From the NCBI GenBank assembly GCA_036939355.1, contig JALLAP010001101.1, positions 1 through 15,181 on the forward strand: a DNA stretch of 15,181 bases, read 5' to 3'. The DNA is from Thalassiosira profunda (taxonomy: Eukaryota; Bacillariophyta; Thalassiosirophyceae; Thalassiosirales; Thalassiosiraceae). The position numbers were made by a program, and so were the translations under genes. Of the stretch, positions 8,446 to 15,181 are shown piece by piece; within the stretch, counting starts at the first letter, position 1, and each line of letters starts with the position of its first letter. Below the pieces are notes generated by a model. That model saw only the letters and a list, made by a program, of their open reading frames with translations, searched no databases and was not told the origin of the DNA.

Positions 8446-9768
8446 ATGAGCAATCGCAGCCGCGTCGCGGAAGTGGAGGTGGGGACGCCTCCCTGTGGAT
8501 TCCAGAGGTGGGAGACGGCGCGGGTTCATTTTCATGGGTTCGCTGAATTGTCCTCGGAGAAAGGGGACGAAATTGAATCGCCAACGTTCACGTGCCTCGG
8601 GACGCCTTGGTCCCTCTCCGTTTATCCCGGTGGCGACGAAACATCGGACGATGGATGTGTTACAATCTACCTCATTAGCATGGCTTCTTTCCGTATCGAA
8701 GTTGACTTTGCTATTAGTGTTCGGGATTCATCGGATACAAACGTGAAGGATGGGACGTGGACTAATTCGTTTGATCCCAAAAATGAGGACAATATTGATT
8801 CATGGGGTTGGAAGAATTATGCCAAGCGCTCCGAGCTGTTGGAGGTTTTGTCCGAAGGAACGTTGGTGGTAGAGGTCCGCATGAGGAATCGTGGCCGATC
8901 CAATGATGTGTTCATCCCGACGAATCCTCTCCGGGAAAACAGTCTCCATCTTTTCGATGACGAGGAGTCTGCTGACGTCGTCTTCAACGTGATCCGCCCA
9001 GCGGAAAAGCCAAAGAAAAGGCCGAGGTTAGACGATCCCGTGGCGGTTTTGACTGCGCGGAAGTCTGCTCCCACCCTGACTGGAAAAATACACGCCCATC
9101 GCTTCGTTTTGCAACATAGTGCATCTCTGCTTGCTGAACTGTGCGAGCCAGGTGCGAAAGCAAAAACCAAGGGAGGGGTGACATCCGTCCAAGTCTCGAC
9201 GACAGACTTTGATCCTGATGCTTTTCACAACATGCTGTATTATCTGTATGGGGGCGACCTATCTGAAAAAGAGTTGGATTTTTGGGAATGGAAAGAGCTC
9301 ATCGGTGTGGCTGACAAGTATGGCCTCGTCAACCTGAAACTGGAGGCAGAGGCACGCTACGTGCAAATGACCGCATACGAAATTGACGGCATTCACGGCA
9401 TTCTTAACGAGTTGCTGTACGCAGATGCCAAGAACTGCGCCTTGCTCAAAGAGGCAGCAATGGATTACATCCTTGAGAACAAAGACGAAGTTATGGAGAA
9501 AGTTTCGTTCGAAGACGTCCCTGGCTACATGATGAAGGACCTGTTGGCAGCGGTGACTCGGGGGGAGAAGAAGAGCGCTGCCGACACCGGTGACAGAAAC
9601 TACAACAGCATGAGGGTAGGATACTTGAGGAAAATGCTTGATGATGAGGGATTGGACGTCGATGGGTCCCGAGAAGCTATGATAGCGCGGCTCAAGGAAA
9701 ACGACGAAAAGAATGCTGGATCGGATGCGTCCTCGGAGGCCCCGGAGAATGATGAAAACGATGATTGA
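8446..9768 (+). CDS. MATH-BTB protein with C-terminal SAP motif, copy 1
   Basis: Single exon, 440 residues from ATG at 8446. MATH domain about 24-147 (ESPTFTCLGTPWSLSVYPGG, then GTLVVEVRM). BTB domain about 165-307 (SADVVFNV, then KIHAHRFVLQHSASLLAELC, LYYLYGGDL, ADKYGLVNLKLEAEA). A helical BACK-like stretch about 308-370 includes LLYADAKNCALLKEAAMD. SAP-like helix-loop-helix 388-420 (MRVGYLRKMLDDEGLDVDG, AMIARLKEND) and an acidic tail. Between the first two BTB strands sits an insert (184-213) with a basic KPKKRPR cluster, a possible nuclear localisation signal. Known MATH-BTB proteins are substrate adaptors for cullin-3 ubiquitin ligases, and SAP motifs bind DNA or chromatin. A nuclear adaptor is therefore inferred, not shown. 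It converges on MYND copy 2, with 115 bp between stops. Confidence 0.9.
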   Translation: MSNRSRVAEVEVGTPPCGFQRWETARVHFHGFAELSSEKGDEIESPTFTCLGTPWSLSVYPGGDETSDDGCVTIYLISMASFRIEVDFAISVRDSSDTNVKDGTWTNSFDPKNEDNIDSWGWKNYAKRSELLEVLSEGTLVVEVRMRNRGRSNDVFIPTNPLRENSLHLFDDEESADVVFNVIRPAEKPKKRPRLDDPVAVLTARKSAPTLTGKIHAHRFVLQHSASLLAELCEPGAKAKTKGGVTSVQVSTTDFDPDAFHNMLYYLYGGDLSEKELDFWEWKELIGVADKYGLVNLKLEAEARYVQMTAYEIDGIHGILNELLYADAKNCALLKEAAMDYILENKDEVMEKVSFEDVPGYMMKDLLAAVTRGEKKSAADTGDRNYNSMRVGYLRKMLDDEGLDVDGSREAMIARLKENDEKNAGSDASSEAPENDENDD

Positions 9769-9883
9769 AGCCGGCCTTTTGGCGGTCGAACGGAAGCGGC
9801 CGCAAACGGCAACCAGCGAAGAAGAATTGTATATGGTAAACAACAAGTCTAATCAATTATTTTGTCCTTGGAGGCATCAGCAT

Positions 9884-10993
9884 TCACTTGTAATGGTATC
9901 TTTCCTCTAGAGTCTCTTCTCGTTTGCTCTCCGGCTGTTTCCATTTGATGCAAAACTGCTTGTGCCCCCCGCCCTCCTCCGCCTTCCAGTGCTGCACCTG
10001 GCAGTCCTTGCTGCAATACCACGCCGCGCGGCACCTCGAGCATCGCAGGAATGCCTTCTCCGGAGGCGCTCTCTTGTTGCACATAAAGCAAATAGTACCA
10101 ACACCATCCTTCTCCATATCGCCCAAAACTGTGATGGAGGCTTTGTCTCCCTTCTCAGCTGCCCGTCGAAGCCAATGAATCCCCTTCGTGAAATTGGGAT
10201 TTTCTCGTGGCAAAGGCGGACCCGCCGCACAATTCTCAAGTCCCAACAGCCCCATTGACTTCGCGTGGCCCCTCTCAGCAGCTGGGGTCAGCACGCGAAT
10301 TGCTTCTTCAGTTGATTTTCGGGCACCGTGAATGCCTTTGCTGTGAACCACGCCCAGACTGTAACATGCAAGATCGCAGCCTTTTGCTGCCGAACTTCTC
10401 ATGTATCGCAAGAATTCATCATCATTCCCCTCTTTTCTCAGCATCATTGCAAGGTCATTCTCGGCAATTGCGTGGCCCTGTTCTGCTGCGGCGAGATACC
10501 ATCGCTTTGCTTCTGTTGCTGACTTTGGAAAACCATTACCCTCTCGATATTTGTCGCCAATCACATGTTGGCAAATGGGGTCGCCCTTTTTTGCGCCGAG
10601 CAACAATATTTCATTGCCCCTTTGCACGTTCACCTCCAACCCCCCACGCCCATAAATGAAGTCCAACCCTAAATTGCAGTACAAATTTAGTGGCAGTTGG
10701 CCCTTTTCAAAGCTCTCCATTCCCATCCTCCCATGATTATCTTCATTGGGAACCTTGGCTCGACAAAGTGGGCAAGTGGTGCCGAGCTGCCGTTCCTGCC
10801 TCCCAAACGTTCCATCGTCCAACGCCCTCTGCACAACAGCATCCCGCTTCTCCCTGCAGTTTTTGCACGTCGCCTTGCCACAACAGCCAAGGACTGACCG
10901 ACGCCCAGTCCAAAAGGGCGGCAGGGGTTCCAGGCACAGCGGACACTCCCCCTCTTCATAGCAGACGACGGCCGCTCCCGATGATCCTGACAT
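9884..10993 (-). CDS. RING-like / Sel1-repeat / MYND zinc-finger protein, copy 2
   Basis: Single exon, 369 residues from the ATG at 10993. This start was chosen because it aligns with the start of copy 1 (MSGSSG versus MSESDA) and gives nearly the same length. The frame stays open upstream to an ATG at 11182, but that extension is low-complexity, has no counterpart in copy 1, and nearly reaches the divergent gene at 11214. RING-like cluster 17-77 (CPLC, CCGKATC, C, CPLC) with no evident zinc-binding His; Sel1-like repeats about 105-297; MYND 302-348 with a normal C-x2-C first knuckle (CFMC), RCSRC, WYCSKDCQ and GHKQFC. The role is probably protein binding, possibly ubiquitin-linked. Shared order and sequence with 6657-7760 mark them as tandem duplicates. 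Confidence 0.88.
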   Translation of the reverse strand: MSGSSGAAVVCYEEGECPLCLEPLPPFWTGRRSVLGCCGKATCKNCREKRDAVVQRALDDGTFGRQERQLGTTCPLCRAKVPNEDNHGRMGMESFEKGQLPLNLYCNLGLDFIYGRGGLEVNVQRGNEILLLGAKKGDPICQHVIGDKYREGNGFPKSATEAKRWYLAAAEQGHAIAENDLAMMLRKEGNDDEFLRYMRSSAAKGCDLACYSLGVVHSKGIHGARKSTEEAIRVLTPAAERGHAKSMGLLGLENCAAGPPLPRENPNFTKGIHWLRRAAEKGDKASITVLGDMEKDGVGTICFMCNKRAPPEKAFLRCSRCRAAWYCSKDCQVQHWKAEEGGGHKQFCIKWKQPESKREETLEERYHYK

Positions 10994-11213
10994 TAGTTTT
11001 ATGGCGGCTAAAACGCTCGTCACGCTGCGCTGACGAGAGAGCAGCGCCGCCAGCGGGCGTTGTTGGAGGCCAAGCCGTCCCGTGGCCGTCGCCCAGCGTT
11101 TTGAGTGGATGGGGATGGGGCTCTCGCTCTCGGGCTCGGGTGAAGTCTGCGCGACTCGCTCGACTACCTTGACTCGTGACATCACCTTCGTGCGTCACCA
11201 CCACACCACCACC
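10994..11213. promoter_or_regulatory. Short divergent spacer between MYND copy 2 and the DUF1415 gene
   Basis: The 220 bp spacer separates two start codons pointing away from each other, so it should contain both promoters and 5' UTRs. The part next to the DUF1415 start is CACCA-rich and gives an ACCACCATG start context. No TATA box or other motif was recognised. Confidence 0.45.
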
Positions 11214-13164
11214 ATGAAGTCCCTCGCCGCCCTCCTGCCGGGGATCGCCTCCCTCGCCTCCCTTCCGCCGCCGGGCGGCGCCCTCCTCCTGCCGCCGACG
11301 CGGACGGCGCCGCTCCGGCGATCGCCTGCGCGGGCAACTCAAAATAATTTCCTTCCATCATCACGTTGTGTTCCTCATGTACCATCAATCACGCATCCGC
11401 GGCGGCCGCCCCGGAGAAGAACCGCGGCGCTGCGCCAAACGCCCGCCGGAGGCAGCCTCGAGACCGACTACGAGGCCCGAACGCTGCCGCAGTTGATGGA
11501 AACGCTGTGGGAATTGATTGCCGACGCCGCCAAGAATATGCAAAAGGGGGTGAGTTGCTGCAATTGCTGTTTGTTGACTCTGTATTGGCCATCAGTTCGC
11601 AGTATTGCAATACATACTGCTATCGATGGAAGGAGACCACCCATTGGTTTATCCGCAATGTGATGTTTGCTCTGAACATATTTCACTTACAAATACATTT
11701 GCAATGTGACATATGATGTGCACACAGCAATCCGCCACGGTCTTATTTCCGGGGATGGAAGCCCAGCTCGCCGATCCGGCCTTCGTGGGCAAGCTCCTCG
11801 CCCACTTCGACGCCTGCAAGGACGTCTGCGACAGCTTCGGGGTCAACACCGTCCTCATTCCCGCGATGGAGCCCGACACCAGCGTCGTGAAGGGCTTCAC
11901 CGTCAAATCGCACCGTAATCCGCACAACGTGTTCGGGTACTTCTCGAGCGATGCCAACGATATGAAGTTCGCCCCCGATCCGTTTTGGGACGACGACGAG
12001 GAGTGGGATTTCAGCGGGTTGGACGACGACGATGACTTTACGGATCCTAATTTGCCCGAGATCGAGAACTTGGTTCCGGACGACGACAACGAGGTGATCG
12101 ATCTCTCGAAAGCTTGGGTGTCGAAGATGATGGCCGATTTGGCACTGTGTCCCTTCACCCAGAACGCGGAAAAGAGCGGCATCCCGCTGGGTCCGGTGCG
12201 GTACCGCGTCGATCGGGTGTCAACGTTCGAGGACGCCTACGCCGCGTACTGGTCGGAGGTGTGCCGCATCGAAGCCGTGCCACAGAACGAAATCTCCACG
12301 ACGCTGCAAATCCTCCCGGAATTCTGCATGAACTCGGTGGAACTGTTCGAGCAGTGGGCGGACACCCTCACGGGCACCCTCGACTCGCTGGGGGTCGAGG
12401 AACTGCTGCAGCTCATCTTCTTCCATCCCGAGTGGACGTTCCGGGACGGGGGAGATCGATCGGGGAGCGGCCTCGCGGCGAACTACGCGCGGAGGAGTCC
12501 CTGGCCCATGGTCAACATCCTCCGCACCGGACAGGTGCGGGTGGCCCAGAAGGGCATTCCCACGGGCCTGGTGTACCAGCAGAACGAAAAGACTTTGGGA
12601 AAGATCGGCACCGCCCAGCTGGAGAAGATGCTCCGATTGCGGGATTGGTCCGACATCGAGGGGATGAAGGTGGATCGGAAGGACATGGAGGCGCTGCGGG
12701 TGGCGAACGACCTGCAGGTGGAGGGGGCGGTGAAGGAAGAGGACACCTCGTTCGCGTTCGACTCGACGCCGGCCGCCAACAAGGTGGACCGATCGCAGAT
12801 CGAAGGGGGCGACATGGTCTCCGTCATCCAGCAGGCGCTGGAGGTGCGGCTGGGGAAGGGAGCGTCGGCGGCGGAGGGACCGTCAGATCGGCTGAATGGG
12901 GCCCAGACCAGCGCGGCGATGATGGCGTCCGATTTCTTGCTGGAGGAGCTGGACCGTATTGCAACACGATATCCTGGTGGAGCGAGGCCTCTCGGTGCGG
13001 ACACAGGAGCCGGTGGCAGACCATCTTCCGCAATGGCCCAGGGCGGATACGCGGCCTCGTACGGGTTTGACACAGATGACTACGATCAGGAAGACGGGGA
13101 GTCGGAAGAGCAGGAAATGGCAGCATTGTGGGGAGGTGGAATCCCAACGAAATCTGAGGACTAA
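11214..13164 (+). CDS. DUF1415 family protein, probably organelle-targeted
   Basis: Two exons, 11214-11549 and 11728-13164, give 590 residues. The ATG at 11214 has a strong ACCACC context. Residues 1-75 are Ala/Leu/Pro/Arg-rich with a hydrophobic first 30, consistent with a targeting presequence, but no ASAFAP motif is visible. A helical segment 80-145 (PQLMETLWELIADAAKNMQ, then LFPGMEAQLADPAFVGKLL) is followed by an acidic linker (about 198-240). The DUF1415 core, about 240-397, carries LCPF, VRYRV, TTLQILP, LQLIFFHPEWTF and NYARRSPWPM. The bacterial family is usually a stand-alone protein of about 180-200 residues with unknown function, so this is a long version with both N- and C-terminal extensions. 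An AT-richer patch at 11341-11400 inside exon 1 could be an overlooked intron, but no good GT-AG pair was found there. Confidence 0.82.
11550..11727 (+). other. Intron of the DUF1415 gene (178 bp)
   Basis: Donor GTGAGT at 11550-11555 and acceptor CACACAG ending at 11727, between codons. Splicing joins AKNMQKG to QSATVLFPGMEAQ. The intron is clearly more AT-rich than the flanking exons and contains stops in the upstream frame. Confidence 0.85.
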
Positions 13165-13211
13165 GCCAAGGCAGAGGTGCATGTAGTTACAATGTCAAGC
13201 CGAGGGCGCAC

Positions 13212-14507
13212 TTAGTCGTCGTCAGACTCATCAGATCCAGCATCGTCACCCTTTTCGTCGTTTTCCTTGAGCCGCGCTATCATAGCCTCCCGGGACCCAT
13301 CCACGTCCAGCCCCGCGTTATCAAGCAGCTCTCTTAGGCCACTCACCCTCATATTGCTGTAGTTGTTTGTGCCATCATCACCGCTGCCATTGCTTTTCAT
13401 TTCCTTCCTATTCACAGCAGCCAACAGGTCCTTCATCATGTAGCTAGGGACGTTGTCGAATGATACTTTCTCCATCACCTCATCTCTGTTCTCAAGGATG
13501 TGATCCATCACGGCCTCTTTCAAGAGAGCCAGATTCTTTGAATCGGCGTAAAGCAAGTTCTCGAGAGCATTTTCTGTTGTAAGCGTTGTCAATTGCACGT
13601 AGTGTGCCTCCGCCTCCAATTTCAGGTGCACAACATTGTATTTGTCGGCGGCTTCAATGAGGTCTTTCCACTCATTTGCGTCCAAGTCTTCGCCCATGAG
13701 GTCTCCCCCGTATAGATAGTACAACATGTTATCAAAAGCCTCAGGTTTCATGCCCGAGATTGGGATAGGTGTTGCTTTTGCTCCTTTGCCACCTGCGCCT
13801 GGCTTGCATAGTTCAGCGAGCAGCGATGCACTGCGCTGTATAACGAAGCCATGGGCGTAGAACTTGGTAGGAGAAGTCTTGGCCCTCCTCCTCTTTCGCC
13901 CCCCCTTCAAATCTTGTTCGCTCACCTCGAACACAATATCAGACGAGTCCTCATCATCATACAAATCAATGATGCTTTTCCTGAGAGGATTCTCGGGAAT
14001 GAACGGTGCGGATAGAGCATTTGATCGGACACTGTGCTTCATTCGGACTTCCAGGACCAAGGATCCTTCAACTAATACCTTCATCAGCTTTGAACGCTGA
14101 ATCAGATTCCAACAGCCCCAGCTGTTAGGTGTATCCTCCGATACCGATGGAACAAAGGCACGCGTGAACCTCCACTCAGTGACCTTCCTGTCAGCTGAAT
14201 CCCGAACAATGAGAACGCCGTGGATTGCAACACGCTCGTCGGAGCAGCTATTGAGAAAGATTGCAACAGATCCATCTTCCGACATTTCGCCTCCTCCTGG
14301 GAATATATCGACGAACCAACGATGCCCCAGGCACGTGAATACTGGCGATTCCACTTCCTCTCCCTTCGTCGTAGACAGCGCTTCGAAGCAGTGAAAATTT
14401 ACGCGAGTCGATTGCCACGTCTGAAATGCAGCAGGGCGCACCCCCACGTCCAATTCAGAGGGACCCGCATTGGTCTCATCGTCCCCCGTTTTTGTTTCCT
14501 CGCTCAT
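13212..14507 (-). CDS. MATH-BTB protein with C-terminal SAP motif, copy 2
   Basis: Single exon, 431 residues from the ATG at 14507. The frame is open 36 bases further upstream, but only to a GTG, so this is the first Met. MATH about 34-157 (ESPVFTCLGHRWFVDIFPGG, then GSLVLEVRM). BTB about 177-305 (SSDIVFEV, then FYAHGFVIQRSASLLAELC, LYYLYGGDL, ADKYNVVHLKLEAEA). BACK-like stretch with NLLYADSKNLALLKEAVMD and DEVMEKVSF. SAP-like motif 386-418 (MRVSGLRELLDNAGLDVDG) and an acidic tail. As in the copy at 8446, a basic cluster (GGRKRRRAK, 202-210) is inserted between the first two BTB strands. A nuclear ubiquitin-ligase adaptor role is inferred from the domain family. Its 3' end faces the DUF1415 gene, 47 bp between stops. 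No MYND gene accompanies it in the window. Confidence 0.9.
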   Translation of the reverse strand: MSEETKTGDDETNAGPSELDVGVRPAAFQTWQSTRVNFHCFEALSTTKGEEVESPVFTCLGHRWFVDIFPGGGEMSEDGSVAIFLNSCSDERVAIHGVLIVRDSADRKVTEWRFTRAFVPSVSEDTPNSWGCWNLIQRSKLMKVLVEGSLVLEVRMKHSVRSNALSAPFIPENPLRKSIIDLYDDEDSSDIVFEVSEQDLKGGRKRRRAKTSPTKFYAHGFVIQRSASLLAELCKPGAGGKGAKATPIPISGMKPEAFDNMLYYLYGGDLMGEDLDANEWKDLIEAADKYNVVHLKLEAEAHYVQLTTLTTENALENLLYADSKNLALLKEAVMDHILENRDEVMEKVSFDNVPSYMMKDLLAAVNRKEMKSNGSGDDGTNNYSNMRVSGLRELLDNAGLDVDGSREAMIARLKENDEKGDDAGSDESDDD

Positions 14508-15008
14508 TGTTGCGTGAAAAATATATCGCAAGGCAATCGACACCGATTCAATGACAGCACGACGTGCACCACTAAAACTGGACCACGAGCGCTCTAGCGA
14601 TGTCGACGAGGTGGACAGATACAGAGACCGTCAGGGGAAAGCTCGGTGCTCCTGACGCGATGCGGTAGCTCCTGGACGGGTGTGCGAGGTATCTCGCCGC
14701 CGGGCAGGTAGTGGTGCACTGGCAGATAGCTCAGCCCGCCAGCCAGCAGCCAGGGCAGCCGGGGAAGTGGAAATGGAAGGGCGGGGGCGGGAACTGTAAG
14801 TCGCGAATTGAGTCGTCTCCGCCCTTCATCGTGCTGACTCAACAACGTCACACCCCTCCAAAAGTGTTACTAATTCCTCACGAGTTCCTACGCAGATTGA
14901 TCAATTGCAAACCACGCACCCAAGAGCGCAATGAATTTCCGCTTTTGTTCCTCCCCTCCTACTTACCTGGCGCCGGCTTGGCTCATAATTTCTCCCGACA
15001 CCCACGCC
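14508..15008. promoter_or_regulatory. 501 bp divergent intergenic region
   Basis: This lies between the start codons of the MATH-BTB gene (-) and a plastid precursor gene (+), so it should hold both promoters. A Pro/Leu-rich open frame on the minus strand (14594-14851) lacks an ATG start and resembles no family. The segment 14860-14990 is more AT-rich and may hold the plus-strand promoter. No specific motif was recognised. Confidence 0.4.
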
Positions 15009-15181
15009 ATGAAGGTCCTCTCCACCGCCGCCGTCGCCATCCTCGCCATTCGCGCCAATGCGTTTGCGCCGGCGGCGCCCAAGGCCTCGCTGTCGCAGCG
15101 CGCATCCTCTTGTGCACAAAATTCGTGCCTCGCGATGAACGTCCCGTTCTTCGCGCAGGAGGAGGAAAAGAAGACGGAGGA
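15009..15181 (+). CDS. N-terminus of a plastid-targeted protein (runs off the window)
   Basis: ATG at 15009, open for 57 codons to the window end. Residues 1-18 form a short signal peptide (MKVLSTAAVAILAIRANA), followed at once by FAP. The ANA-FAP junction fits the ASAFAP consensus, whose Phe after the cleavage site is known to be needed for import into secondary plastids of red-algal origin. The next residues are Ala/Ser/Lys/Arg-rich, as in a transit peptide, ending near LAM. A mature part beginning MNVPFFAQEEEKK follows. Too little is present to name the protein. Confidence 0.82.
   Translation, partial: MKVLSTAAVAILAIRANAFAPAAPKASLSQRASSCAQNSCLAMNVPFFAQEEEKKTE

Noticed and set aside
10994..11182. 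N-terminal extension of MYND copy 2 to the ATG at 11182
   Set aside because: The extension is low-complexity, has no match in copy 1, and would leave almost no promoter space for the divergent DUF1415 gene. It remains possible without transcript data.
11341..11400. Possible small intron within exon 1 of the DUF1415 gene
   Set aside because: The patch is AT-richer than its surroundings, but no convincing GT-AG pair that keeps the frame could be found.
14508..14543. Longer N-terminus of the right-hand MATH-BTB gene
   Set aside because: The upstream end is a GTG codon, not ATG; the first Met is at 14507.
14594..14851. Minus-strand Pro/Leu-rich frame of about 85 codons
   Set aside because: It begins at GTG, has biased composition, and shows no recognisable family or splice context.

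Overview
The window is nuclear DNA from a eukaryotic alga, most likely a photosynthetic stramenopile (diatom, pelagophyte or relative). Three things point there. Genes carry short GT-AG introns (79-88 bp in one gene, 178 bp in another, all starting GTGAGT or GTAAGT). The last gene begins with a signal peptide ending in ANA-FAP, the 'ASAFAP' motif of proteins imported into red-derived secondary plastids. The gene content also fits: helicase-associated (HA) repeats, and expanded MATH-BTB and RING-Sel1-MYND families. The species cannot be named from sequence alone.

Left part (1-6304): the 3' part of one very large gene, at least 1,941 codons over five exons in the window. It joins C2H2 zinc fingers, a SHAQKYF-type Myb/SANT domain, a PHD finger, a bromodomain, an acidic/coiled linker, an Orc1/Cdc6-type AAA+ ATPase and about seven degenerate HA repeats. 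Simple ORF calls fragment it, because of four introns and two assembly scars. Each scar is a single N flanked by an identical or near-identical 72 bp sequence and shifts the frame by one base. Collapsing each duplicate restores one continuous frame. This chromatin-reader/replication-initiator fusion is the most striking item here.

Middle part (6307-10993): two tandem copies, about 3.2 kb apart, of a convergent gene pair: a MATH-BTB-SAP gene (+) facing a RING-Sel1-MYND gene (-). In the left copy the BTB gene is only a C-terminal relic, with a 1-base deletion and a premature stop. The relic starts directly after the stop codon of the ORC1-like gene, so the duplication breakpoint lies there. In the right copy both genes are intact.

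Right part (11214-15181): a two-exon DUF1415 gene, probably organelle-targeted (+). It converges, with a 47 bp gap, on a third intact MATH-BTB-SAP gene (-) that has no MYND partner in the window. The window ends in the first 57 codons of a plastid-targeted protein (+). No tRNA, rRNA, transposon or CRISPR array was recognised.
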